Below are positions 33,373 to 42,130 of a stretch of DNA of 64,000 bases, in pieces. Both the position numbers and the translations under genes were made by a program. The notes under the pieces were generated by a model. That model saw nothing but the letters and a program-made list of their open reading frames with translations. It did no database searches and was not told where the DNA came from. Origin of the DNA: CAZJRB01 sp964547995 (GTDB lineage: Bacteria; Planctomycetota; Planctomycetia; Pirellulales; Thermoguttaceae). Every line of letters starts with the position of its first letter. Position 1 is the first letter of the stretch. Where the stretch lies: assembly GCA_964547995.1 (NCBI GenBank), contig CAZJRB010000006.1, forward strand, positions 1 to 64,000, in the 5' to 3' direction.

Positions 33373-33547
33373 GGAATTCCCCAGGCATGTCCGCCCGGGG
33401 GCTGGACAGGGGGACGGATCTCCTCATAATGAAACTCCTCTATGATGGAAGCCTATGATGAAGCTATCGTGCCGTTCGACGAACGCTTATGGCAGGATTG
33501 GCAATTTAGGCAAAGCAAGCAATCCTGTTAAGGAGAGGAGCAAAGCG

Positions 33548-34756
33548 ATGACTCGACCATGGGAAATGCTTTTTGTGGTCCTGGTGGGTGTTGCGGTCCT
33601 TGTTGCGGTCGGTTGCCCGAAACCACCGGCAAAGCCTTTGTCGCCGTCCGGACCGGCGACCGCGACCACTCCAAAGGATCAACCGAGCAAACCTACTCCA
33701 CGCATCGAGACAGAAATGGGTATTGAAAAAGAAGCTTTTGGGAAAACGCCCGACGGAACCGAGGTCGATTTGTACACGCTGACCAACAAGAACGGGCTGA
33801 AAGTCAAAATCACGAACTACGGCGCCACGATCACTTCGGTCGAGGTGCCCAATCGCGACGCTGAGTGGGAAAACGTGGTGCTTCACTGCGATTCGTTTGA
33901 CGATTATCTGAAGGGTACGCCCTACTTCGGTTGCACGGTCGGCCGCTATGCCAACCGGATTGCCAAGGGCAAGTTTACGCTTGACGGTAAGGAATATACC
34001 CTCGCGACCAACAATGACGAGAATCACCTGCACGGCGGCGACAAGGGGTTCGATAAGCACGTCTGGCAGGCCGAGGAAGTCGAAACCGATGATTCGGTCG
34101 GCGTGAAGTTCACCCGCACCAGCCCCGACGGCGAAGAGGGATATCCCGGAGCGCTGACGGCCGAAGTGACCTATAGTCTGACGAACAACAACGAGTTGAA
34201 GATGGATTACAGGGCCACGACCGACGCGCCCACGGTCGTCAACCTTACGAACCACACGTACTGGAACCTCGGCCCCGCATCCGAGGGTGGAATCCTCGAA
34301 CACGAATTGATGCTCAACGCCGACGGCTTTCTGCCGGTCGACGCGGGCCTGATCCCGCTCGGTACGGTCGAGCCGGTTAAAGATACCCCCATGGACTTCA
34401 CCAAGCCGGAGAAGATCGGCGCCCGGATTGATCAGGTCGAGGGAGGCTACGACCACTGTTACATCCTCAATCGCAAGGAGGGGGAAGATATGTGCCTGGT
34501 CGCCAAGATAGTCGAGCCGAAGAGCGGTCGCGTAATGGAAATCTTCACGAGCGAGCCGGCCGTGCAGTTCTACTCCGGCAACTTCCTCGACGGGACGAAC
34601 ACCGCCGGCGGGGTGGCCTACGAGAAACATCACGCCTTCTGCCTTGAGACGCAGCACTATCCGGACTCACCGAACAAGCCCGAATTTCCCTCGACGGTCT
34701 TGAAGCCAGGTGAGACCTACGAACATCATACGGTACACAGGTTCAGTATACAGTAA
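33548..34756 (+). CDS. galM: Aldose 1-epimerase, lipoprotein form
   Basis: A 402-aa galactose mutarotase-like enzyme interconverting alpha and beta aldoses. Residues visible are R137 in GRYANRI, H162 in ENHLHGGDKG, H236 in NLTNHTYWN, and the C-terminal ETQHYPDSPN with the general base Glu. Unlike typical cytoplasmic GalM it has a lipoprotein signal (lipobox VAVGC, C23) and a Pro/Ser/Thr linker (24-52), placing it in a membrane facing the periplasm. ATG 33548 is preceded by AAGGAGAGG; the longer frame to 33455 would bury the signal. It probably prepares sugars released outside the cytoplasm for uptake. Confidence 0.9.
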   Translation: MTRPWEMLFVVLVGVAVLVAVGCPKPPAKPLSPSGPATATTPKDQPSKPTPRIETEMGIEKEAFGKTPDGTEVDLYTLTNKNGLKVKITNYGATITSVEVPNRDAEWENVVLHCDSFDDYLKGTPYFGCTVGRYANRIAKGKFTLDGKEYTLATNNDENHLHGGDKGFDKHVWQAEEVETDDSVGVKFTRTSPDGEEGYPGALTAEVTYSLTNNNELKMDYRATTDAPTVVNLTNHTYWNLGPASEGGILEHELMLNADGFLPVDAGLIPLGTVEPVKDTPMDFTKPEKIGARIDQVEGGYDHCYILNRKEGEDMCLVAKIVEPKSGRVMEIFTSEPAVQFYSGNFLDGTNTAGGVAYEKHHAFCLETQHYPDSPNKPEFPSTVLKPGETYEHHTVHRFSIQ

Positions 34757-34961
34757 GGGAGACCGGCCTTGGCAGCCAACCGGGCCGAGCGGCCGAACGC
34801 GTGGCGGCCCCGTTCTTTCTGCACTTGATCTTCACGCTCGGCTATCGGCCCCAGCGGCGGAAAAACGCGGTAGCCCCGTTGTTTGACGGGGATTTTACGG
34901 CATATCAGGAACAGGGTAAGCGTGGATTCCTGAAAAGATCCGCCAATTTTTGTAACGCCGG

Positions 34962-34990
34962 TTGACTTAGGGAAAACTTCCAGGTATTCT
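34962..34990 (+). promoter_or_regulatory. Sigma70-type promoter for the zinc-FHA-LRR gene
   Basis: TTGACT (34962-34967), a 17-bp spacer and TATTCT (34985-34990), with an AT-rich run after it. The transcript would have a leader of about 165 nt before ATG 35163. The rest of the 34757-35162 gap holds only a weak hairpin (ccccgtt...gacgggg, ~34873-34891). Confidence 0.65.
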
Positions 34991-35162
34991 ATTTTAATAG
35001 CATGTCGTCCCTCTGTCGTGGGAGTGCCCGTCTCTTACTGAGACACCCTCTCCGCAACAACCGACCCAACCGGACAGGGAAGATCGTAGCCTGTCGTATT
35101 GGCCACTCCGGTAGGCAGTGGCAAGATTTCGGCAGGAGACCTCTAGGCTAGAGGATAGTACG

Positions 35163-36755
35163 ATGCCCATTTCCGTTACCTGCCCCAACGGGCACAAGCT
35201 CAAAGTCAAGAGCAAACTTGCCGGCAAGGTTATTTCCTGTCCGAAATGTAAAGCTCCCATTGAAGTCCAGTTGTCCGAATCTGGGATCATGGGTTTTCTG
35301 GATCTTCACGATAAGGTTGGGCTATCGAAACCGGCACCGGAGGCGCGGGATTCGAAGAGCGATCGGGGTAACCAGAGTCTGGGTGAAGCCCCCTCGCCGT
35401 CGGCCGGGACAGAGCCGAAACACCGTCGCGAAACTCCGCCCGACGGCGATCCCGGCTCGGATCGTAAGATATACGGAACATTGGTTCCCGTTGGAGGCGG
35501 AAAGTCGATCACCTTGTCAAAAGCAAGGATACTCGTTGGGCGGCACAAGTCCTGCGACATCGCGTTAGGGTTCTCCAGTGTTTCCGCTCGTCATGCCAGC
35601 CTGAAAATTGTCGGCCGCTATTGGTTCGTCGAAGACAACAACAGCAGGAACGGCGTCTGGGTCAATGGGATCCGCGTGGCGAAACAGCAACTCAATCCGG
35701 GCGATGTTGTGGCGTTCGGCACTGAGAAGTATACCATCAGATACTCGCCAGCCGCTTTGACCGGCGCGGAATCGTTATCGACGGACTCCGACAGCGACTC
35801 CACGCTCGACATGGCGTTGTTGAAAGGGTCCGATTCCAAACGAACAAGAAAAAAAGTCGAGATTTCGGAAGAAGATTCCAGCGACGGTGTGTACAACCCC
35901 AGTGATACGAAGAAGTGTGTCGCTTGCCACAAGAGGGATCAAATGGGCAGCGGTCCCAACTGGATGTATTGCAGGACGTGCGCAGCAAAGATGGACAGCA
36001 CGGAAGAAATGATCGATAAGTGGGTTGAAGACGTTTCTGATCGGCACAAGGTCGCCGCGGACATAGCGGTGGATCACCGCCCCGCCAAGCCTAAACGCCA
36101 ATGGTATCAGTGGGGTGTGGGGGCCCTGGTGTTGTTGGGGATTGTTGGGGTCGTTGTCTTGGTATGCGTGACTTCTTTTTTGCGTCCCAGGCTTTCCTAT
36201 CGCAGTGCTATTGCCCCCATCCAATCGCACGGCGGATATGCCGAAGGCCACGCCAGGTCGGGGGCGGCGGGTGTTGTCTTTGTCGGGTTCCGGCAGAAGG
36301 GCCCGGGCCTTACCGACGCCGATCTGGGGGAACTCAGGAAGCATCTCGAGAAGTTGCCCAACCTCCAAGGGTTGGACCTCTCGTACACCAAGATCACGGA
36401 TGCCGGGCTGGACCACCTAAAGGGGCTGACCAGTCTCGAAAGGCTCTACCTCCGCGACACCAAAGTCACCGACGCCGGACTGGAGCGACTCCAGGGACTA
36501 TCCAGGCTTTCGGGTCTTCGCCTCGGTGGAACTCAGGTCACGGATGCCGGGCTCGGACATATCGAGAAACTCAACAAGCTTGAAGAACTGGGCCTCAACA
36601 GGACACAAGTGACCGATGCCGGGCTGGTACATCTCGAAGGGCTGACCAACCTCAAGAATTTGTTCCTTTTGCACACCCAAGTCACCGCGCGGGGCATCAA
36701 GGGACTCCAGCAAACATTGCCGAACTGCAAGATTCGGCACGACCCCCGTTTGTAG
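35163..36755 (+). CDS. Zinc-ribbon/FHA/zinc/TM/LRR membrane protein
   Basis: A 530-aa protein. Order: zinc-ribbon-like CPNGH...CPKC (7-29); Pro/Ser-rich linker; FHA domain ~104-195 with G126-R127, S139 and H144 in GRHKSCDIALGFSSVSARHASL; a second zinc motif CVACHKRD...YCRTC (252-273); a transmembrane helix ~318-339 (GVGALVLLGIVGVVVLVCVTSF); and about five leucine-rich repeats of the TxITDAGLxHL type, 375-520. FHA reads phospho-Thr, so the cytoplasmic half may receive kinase signals while LRRs face the other side. GAGG lies before ATG 35163. The architecture is unusual outside planctomycetes. Confidence 0.82.
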   Translation: MPISVTCPNGHKLKVKSKLAGKVISCPKCKAPIEVQLSESGIMGFLDLHDKVGLSKPAPEARDSKSDRGNQSLGEAPSPSAGTEPKHRRETPPDGDPGSDRKIYGTLVPVGGGKSITLSKARILVGRHKSCDIALGFSSVSARHASLKIVGRYWFVEDNNSRNGVWVNGIRVAKQQLNPGDVVAFGTEKYTIRYSPAALTGAESLSTDSDSDSTLDMALLKGSDSKRTRKKVEISEEDSSDGVYNPSDTKKCVACHKRDQMGSGPNWMYCRTCAAKMDSTEEMIDKWVEDVSDRHKVAADIAVDHRPAKPKRQWYQWGVGALVLLGIVGVVVLVCVTSFLRPRLSYRSAIAPIQSHGGYAEGHARSGAAGVVFVGFRQKGPGLTDADLGELRKHLEKLPNLQGLDLSYTKITDAGLDHLKGLTSLERLYLRDTKVTDAGLERLQGLSRLSGLRLGGTQVTDAGLGHIEKLNKLEELGLNRTQVTDAGLVHLEGLTNLKNLFLLHTQVTARGIKGLQQTLPNCKIRHDPRL

Positions 36756-37115
36756 GTGGAGGGACTATGAACGGTTTCTGGTTGACAGCCTCGACATTCC
36801 CCGTCTACCGCGCCTGGTCGAACGTGATGCCAGGCTCCGCAAAATTGTCGTCCGCATTGAACGTCAGATAGCCCCCGGGCGCCGGCTTGGTTTTGCGGGA
36901 GCAGGAAGCCAAGTTGCGGGCGGGGAAGAGCCGTTTGGCGTTCGCGGAGTCGGTTTTTCTCGACCAACCCGGCTCTGTCGAGGTTCGCTCGCCCATGGCT
37001 GCCGCCGCGGTGATCTTGGGACTCACGGCACGAGACGACGTTTCCAAAGCCCCTCGCCGCAAGTAGATTGGGCTTACTACGGGATACAGATTCCTTCTCC
37101 AGCAAAGGATCAAAG
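36756..37115. other. Intergenic region, no gene recognised
   Basis: A frame on the plus strand reads KLRAGKSRLAFAESVFLDQPGSVEV... and one on the minus strand is open to 37255, but neither has a start site or a recognisable family. It may be remnant coding DNA. Nothing can be assigned. Confidence 0.35.
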
Positions 37116-37343
37116 ATGGGTAACCGAGGACTGTTGTTTCTCGCCGTTGGTTTAGTTGTACTCACGGTCTCGCTTCCATGTGCGGCAGTTGTAGAGGCGA
37201 AGCCCCGCCGGCTGGTGCTCTCCGAACTAACGATCGATCTCCCGCCGGGGCGCAACGGTTCGTGGGTTGAGATCTACAACCCAACGTCGCGGGCAACGAA
37301 TCTTCAGGGAGTGACAATTGCCTACCATGGAAAGGAGGTCTAA
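37116..37343 (+). pseudogene. Truncated lamin-tail-domain protein
   Basis: A 75-aa product with a clean signal peptide (NRGLLFLAVGLVVLTVSLPCAAVVEA) and then LVLSELTIDLPPGRNGSWVEIYNPTSRATNLQGVTIAYHGKEV. The second part matches the opening strands of a lamin-tail (LTD) domain, as used by secreted bacterial proteins, but stops at TAA 37341-37343 after about 45 residues; the full domain is roughly 100. AAAGGA precedes ATG 37116. Either a decayed gene or a very short exported peptide. Confidence 0.5.
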
Positions 37344-37499
37344 ACAGCGACCTTTCTGTTTGACAAATCACGGTACAGTCGCTCCTATTAAGTATAGGAT
37401 TAGGAATAGGGTAATATGCCGCCGTGTGCGCTTCGCCACGCGGCTTCCCCATCTTCTCTTTCTTCTTTTCTCGAGGCCTCTGGCTCATGGGAGGTACCA

Positions 37500-40127
37500 A
37501 TGTCTCATTCTCGTGCCCGCTCCCGTAACAATCGGTCTGCTTCGATTGTCAAATTGCGTCCCGTGGTAGAACGTCTGGAGGATCGGCTGGCGCTGTCTGC
37601 CATCGCCGGCGACGGTTTTCCCGTGATCGACTTCTCGGTCGATACTGCCTGGAACAGCGGCTACACCGGCAGCGTTTCCATTGTCAACGACGAGCCGCAC
37701 GACATCGACGGTTGGGACCTGGAGTTCGACCTGGCTGCCGACATCAGCAGCATCTGGAATGCCACGATCGCCTCGATCGAAGGCGACCACTACACGATTC
37801 ACAACGCGAGTTGGAACGGCATGATCGCTTCGGGGGCCTCGGTGGCCTTCGGCTTTGTCGCTGCCGGCGATGCCGCAGACGTGCCGGTGGGCTACGTGTT
37901 CAACGAAATGACAGGCGGCAACCCCCCGAGCGAGCCGGCCTTGTCGATGGCCGACGTGACGGTCGGCGAGGGTGACGGCGGGCACGTCGAAGCGGTCCTG
38001 ACGGCCACCCTTTCCGCGGCAGCGGGTCAGACGGTTACGGTAGGCTACCACACGGTCGACGTGTCCGCGCAAGCCGGCAACGACTACGGCGCCGTCGAGG
38101 GCGCCCTCGTCTTCGCCCCGGGCGAGCTGCAAAAGACCATTACCGTTTCGGTCTTCGGTGATACGGCAACCGAATCCGACGAGACTTTTCACGTGGAGCT
38201 CACCGGCGCCGTCGGCGCCACAATTCAGGCGGGCCGGGCCACAGTAACCATCCTCGACAACGACCCTGTTGCGACCGACGGCGCCGTCGAGTTCGAGGTC
38301 ACGGCCGACTGGCAAACGGGATTCACCGGACGCATCACCATCAACAACCGGGGACCGGCGGTCCTGGACGGCTGGCAGTTGGAGTTCGATTTCGAGGGCG
38401 ACATTCCGTCGAGTGCCATCTGGAATGCTTCCATTGTCGCGCACGACGGCAATCACTACGTCGTGGGGCCCGCCGCATGGAACACGGGCATCGCCCCCGG
38501 CGGCAGTGTCTCGTTCGGATTCAACGGCACGCGCCCCACCGAAAGCACCGTGCCGACGAACATCCTGCTCAACGGCGTGCCCATCGACGGTGGCAGCGAG
38601 CCGTCGCTTCCCATGGTATCGATCCGTGACACCTCCTTGACGGAGGGGGATTCCGGCACGGTGCCCGCCGTGTTCGACGTCTACCTTTCCGAGCCCGCGG
38701 CCGAGCCCGTGACCGTCCACTTCTCAACCGCCGACGGCACCGCACAAGCCGGCGACGACTTCCAGACGACCGGCGGCGCCGTAACCTTTGATGTTGGGGA
38801 AACGCTACAAACTGTCAGCGTGGCGGTCATCGGCGACACCGCCGGGGAACAGAACGAGATATTCTACGTCCATCTCACCGCCGCCGTCGGCGCCGAGCTG
38901 GGCAACGCCCAAGCCGCTGCAACGATCCGCGACGACGACCTCCCGGAAGACCCGGGCGACGGGGAACATCGCGTGCTCGCCTATTTCGCCGAATGGGGCA
39001 TCTACGCCCGCGACTACAAGCCGGCCGACATCCCCGCCGAAAGCCTGACCCACGTCGTCTACGCCTTCGCCAATCTCACGCCCGAGGGAGACGTGGTATT
39101 CTTTGACCAGTGGGCGGCCACCGAAAAAATGTTTCCCGGCGACACCTGGGACCAGCCCCTGAAGGGCAATTTCAACCAGTTGCAAATCCTCAAAGAGCAG
39201 CACCCCCATCTGCGGACGATGATCGCCATCGGGGGCTGGACCCTTTCGGGAAACTTCTCCGATGCGGTGCTGACCGAACAGTCGCGAGAACATTTTGCCG
39301 AATCGGCCGTGGAGTTTGCCGTCCGGTACGGGTTCGACGGAGTCGATCTCGACTGGGAGTACCCGGTCGCCGGCGGGCTGGCGTCGAACACCTACCGCCA
39401 CCAAGACGCGGAGAATTACACACTGTTCGTCGCCGAGTTGCGGGAACAGTTCGACGAGCAAACCCTTATCGACGGCCGGCGGTATGAAATCTCGGTTGCC
39501 TCGCCGGCCGGGTTCGAAAAGATGGAAAACTTCGAGCTCGCCGCCATGTCGCAGCACGTCGACTGGTTCAACGTAATGACCTACGACTACCACGGCTCCT
39601 GGGAGAGCACGACGAACCACCAGGCGCCGCTTTACACTTCGCCGGACGATTCCTCGTGGCTCGCGTCGCAATACAATATCGACTGGACCATCCGGGCCTA
39701 CCTCGATGCCGGTGTGCCGGCCGGCAAAATCAACCTGGGCGTGCCGCTCTACGAACGCGGATGGCAGGGGGTCGGCACGGCCAACAACGGACTGTACCAG
39801 ACCTCTACCGGGGCTGCGCCGGGCACTTGGGAGGCCGGAATGTTCGATTACTGGGACGTTCACGCACGCCTTGAAGAGCAGCCCGACCTCTACACGCGGC
39901 ACTGGGACGACGCCGCGAAGGTCCCCTACGTCTACAGCCCGCTCGACGGGGGCACTTTCATCACTTACGAAGACCCCCAATCGGTCCAGCACAAGATCGA
40001 TTACGTCATGGAGCACGATCTCGGCGGCATGTTTTTTTGGGAGCTGTCGGGCGACGTCCGCGACCCGGAAAACCCCGACAGCTTGATCGCGTTGGCTGCC
40101 GATCAACTTCTGGTGGTCTGGCCCTGA
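37500..40127 (+). CDS. Secreted GH18 chitinase with paired CBM2-like and Calx-beta modules
   Basis: An 875-aa enzyme cleaving chitin or related beta-1,4-GlcNAc polymers. Order: VERLEDRLALS (23-33), an LEPR-like N-terminal export motif typical of planctomycete giant exoproteins; CBM2-like module ~43-138; Calx-beta ~147-255; second CBM2-like ~263-360; second Calx-beta ~371-480; GH18 barrel ~490-865. GH18 motifs: IAIGGW (575-580), DGVDLDWEY with catalytic acid E620, and MTYDYHGSW. The duplicated CBM/Calx block suggests an internal duplication. GGGAGG precedes ATG 37500; the upstream open frame lacks a site. Confidence 0.9.
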   Translation: MSHSRARSRNNRSASIVKLRPVVERLEDRLALSAIAGDGFPVIDFSVDTAWNSGYTGSVSIVNDEPHDIDGWDLEFDLAADISSIWNATIASIEGDHYTIHNASWNGMIASGASVAFGFVAAGDAADVPVGYVFNEMTGGNPPSEPALSMADVTVGEGDGGHVEAVLTATLSAAAGQTVTVGYHTVDVSAQAGNDYGAVEGALVFAPGELQKTITVSVFGDTATESDETFHVELTGAVGATIQAGRATVTILDNDPVATDGAVEFEVTADWQTGFTGRITINNRGPAVLDGWQLEFDFEGDIPSSAIWNASIVAHDGNHYVVGPAAWNTGIAPGGSVSFGFNGTRPTESTVPTNILLNGVPIDGGSEPSLPMVSIRDTSLTEGDSGTVPAVFDVYLSEPAAEPVTVHFSTADGTAQAGDDFQTTGGAVTFDVGETLQTVSVAVIGDTAGEQNEIFYVHLTAAVGAELGNAQAAATIRDDDLPEDPGDGEHRVLAYFAEWGIYARDYKPADIPAESLTHVVYAFANLTPEGDVVFFDQWAATEKMFPGDTWDQPLKGNFNQLQILKEQHPHLRTMIAIGGWTLSGNFSDAVLTEQSREHFAESAVEFAVRYGFDGVDLDWEYPVAGGLASNTYRHQDAENYTLFVAELREQFDEQTLIDGRRYEISVASPAGFEKMENFELAAMSQHVDWFNVMTYDYHGSWESTTNHQAPLYTSPDDSSWLASQYNIDWTIRAYLDAGVPAGKINLGVPLYERGWQGVGTANNGLYQTSTGAAPGTWEAGMFDYWDVHARLEEQPDLYTRHWDDAAKVPYVYSPLDGGTFITYEDPQSVQHKIDYVMEHDLGGMFFWELSGDVRDPENPDSLIALAADQLLVVWP

Positions 40128-40235
40128 TTTTCCTCACGGCGGCGGTGAAGGATGGGCGGGCGGCCGCATCTTTGGTATCATGGCGGCGATCCGAATCCCC
40201 CAAACCCTCTTGGAACCATCGACCGGAGCTGTAGC

Positions 40236-41237
40236 ATGAAGAGAAATCACCTCGGCTGTCGATATCGGCGGATACGTCGCAAGTCGTCTCGCGCAACCTT
40301 CGCAGCAGTCTTGGCGATGGCCCTTTGGTCTGCTTTTCAGACGGCGATCGCGGCCGAACCGGAGAAGGCTGCGCAGGCGGGGCTTGCGTTTACGGTCGAA
40401 GCGAAGGAGTACCGGTTCGCTACCGGCGCACTTCGGGGAACGCTGCGGCCGCAGGGCAAGTCCCTGGGGCTGACACCAGTCGTTGAATCCACGTCCGGGA
40501 CGGTGATTGCGCGAACGCACGGGTTGTTTTCCCACTATCGGCTCCTCGATGGCGGCGCCCGGTATGGGCACGCCGCCTGGGACTGGTCCAGCACGTCCCG
40601 ACTTCTCCCCGACGGTTCGGTGGAGGCCGTCTGGTCGGCGGACGAGAAGCATCCCTTCGACATGAAGGCCGTTTACCGCTGGGCGGCTCCAAACACGCTT
40701 GATGTCACGACTACCGTCGTCCCGCGCAAGGATCTGCGGAGTTTTGAGGTGTTTTTGGCATCGTATTTCAAGGGGTTCGCATCGTCGTTCGTATACGTAA
40801 AGGGGTGTCCCGAGACCGGCGGGAAGCCGGGTTTCATCGAAGCGAAGAAGTCCAATGGGACCTGGCAGATGTCTCCCCGCGACGACGAGGCGGTAAAGAT
40901 GATCGGCGACGGCCGCTGGAAGCGCCCCCCGCACCCCGTCGACTGGAAAATCATGCCGCTGCTGGCAGCACCGCTGGCCGTGCGGCGGGATGCGGCAACG
41001 GGTTTGACTGCCCTGGTAATGGCGCCTCTGGAAGACTGCTTTGCCGTTTCGACCCCTTACGGCGAGGAGGGGCATCGCTCGCTTTATCTATCGCTATTAG
41101 GCTGCAACATCCAAGCCGGCGGAACCGCAACCGCACGATCACGCCTGGTGGTCGGTCGCGGGATATCCGACGAAAAAGCCGTCGCATTGTACCAGGCGTA
41201 CCTGAAGGAAATCCGAATCGGCGGCCAACAACGGTAG
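40236..41237 (+). CDS. Exported protein of unknown function
   Basis: A 333-aa protein with an N-terminal signal (RRKSSRATFAAVLAMALWSAFQTAIAA). The mature part is beta-rich: FTVEAKEYRFATGALRGTLRPQGKSLGLTPV, YRLLDGGARYGHAAWDW, VYRWAAPNTLDVTTTVVPRKDL. This pattern recalls galactose-mutarotase-like or carbohydrate-binding sandwiches but I do not recognise a family. GGAG lies before ATG 40236. It is located between the chitinase and the DUF1080 gene, so a polysaccharide-related role is possible. Confidence 0.65.
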   Translation: MKRNHLGCRYRRIRRKSSRATFAAVLAMALWSAFQTAIAAEPEKAAQAGLAFTVEAKEYRFATGALRGTLRPQGKSLGLTPVVESTSGTVIARTHGLFSHYRLLDGGARYGHAAWDWSSTSRLLPDGSVEAVWSADEKHPFDMKAVYRWAAPNTLDVTTTVVPRKDLRSFEVFLASYFKGFASSFVYVKGCPETGGKPGFIEAKKSNGTWQMSPRDDEAVKMIGDGRWKRPPHPVDWKIMPLLAAPLAVRRDAATGLTALVMAPLEDCFAVSTPYGEEGHRSLYLSLLGCNIQAGGTATARSRLVVGRGISDEKAVALYQAYLKEIRIGGQQR

Positions 41238-41333
41238 CAGAGCGTCCGGCTACCTCTTCCCGCCGGAGATGCTATACTGAACAATCGGCGTAGTAAACCG
41301 TAGTCCCATAGGCCCCTGGCATCGGAGGTTCCC

Positions 41334-42044
41334 GTGAAACGCTTATCGCTTTTTACAATTTTTCTGGTCGCGGCGCTGTGGATTCACAACCGTGCCCTTA
41401 CGGCTGAAAAAGAAGAATTCCGCCCGCTGTTCAACGGCAAGGATCTTGCCGGCTGGGTCAACGTCAACTTGCGTGACGACACCATGTCGGTCCGCGACGG
41501 CGTTATCTATTGCACGGGCAAGCCGGCAGGCGTGATGCGGACCGATCGGCACTACGAAAACTTCGTCCTGGAGTTGGAATGGCGACACCTGAAGCCCAAA
41601 GGCAACGCGGGCCTGTTCATCTGGAGCGACGCGAAACCGGTCTCCCATCCGCGATTTACCCGGTCGATTGAAGTCCAGATTCTCGACGGTCGCGAGACGA
41701 AAAACTACACGAGCCACGGCGACGTGTTCCCTATCCACGGAGCGAAGATGACTCCTGACCGGCCGCACCCCGGTGGTTGGATGCGGTGCCTGCCGAGCGA
41801 AAAACGCGCCAAGCCGTCGCCCGAGTGGAATCACTACCGGGTGACCTGCAACGACGGGACGATCAAACTGGCCGTCAACGGCAAAGAGGTCTCCGGCGGC
41901 AGCAAGATCTCGCCGCGCAAGGGGTACATCTGCCTCGAGTCGGAAGGTTCGCCGGTCGAGTTCCGAAACATTCGTATCAAGGAGTTGCCATCGACCGGGG
42001 CAACGCCGGAAGAAACGGCGACGCTAGCCGAGCCGAACCGTTGA
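41334..42044 (+). CDS. Secreted DUF1080 (3-keto-disaccharide hydrolase-type) protein
   Basis: A 236-aa protein with a signal peptide and a single LamG-like DUF1080 domain: FRPLFNGKDLAGWVN (29-43), the family's FNGKDLxGW opening, DGVIYCTGKPAGVMRTDRHYENFVLELEWRH, NAGLFIWSD, and EWNHYRVTCNDGTIKLAVNGKEV. Members act on 3-keto-glycosides or bind carbohydrate. The start is GTG 41334 with GGAGG 5 nt upstream. A -10-like TATACT lies at 41273-41278. Very common in planctomycetes. Confidence 0.9.
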   Translation: MKRLSLFTIFLVAALWIHNRALTAEKEEFRPLFNGKDLAGWVNVNLRDDTMSVRDGVIYCTGKPAGVMRTDRHYENFVLELEWRHLKPKGNAGLFIWSDAKPVSHPRFTRSIEVQILDGRETKNYTSHGDVFPIHGAKMTPDRPHPGGWMRCLPSEKRAKPSPEWNHYRVTCNDGTIKLAVNGKEVSGGSKISPRKGYICLESEGSPVEFRNIRIKELPSTGATPEETATLAEPNR

Positions 42045-42069
42045 CAAAACGGCCATCGCAGACTACACA
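42041..42069 (+). promoter_or_regulatory. Promoter for the GH32-like gene, overlapping the DUF1080 stop
   Basis: TTGACA (42041-42046), a 17-bp spacer and TACACA (42064-42069). The perfect -35 box shares bases with the TGA stop of the DUF1080 gene. The start codon is GTG 42131. Confidence 0.6.
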
Positions 42070-42130
42070 TGGGTCCGGTCTTTGCGTTCGTTCAACCTCC
42101 GGCATCTCCGCGGAGAGAAAGGAGCAACAA

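Noticed and set aside
36533..37255. 240-aa minus-strand frame over the LRR end and following gap
   Set aside because: No start site or family; the LRR gene is on the opposite strand and the rest is low complexity.
38805..40106. 433-aa minus-strand frame over the GH18 domain
   Set aside because: Shadow of the chitinase reading frame; the sense strand has intact GH18 motifs.
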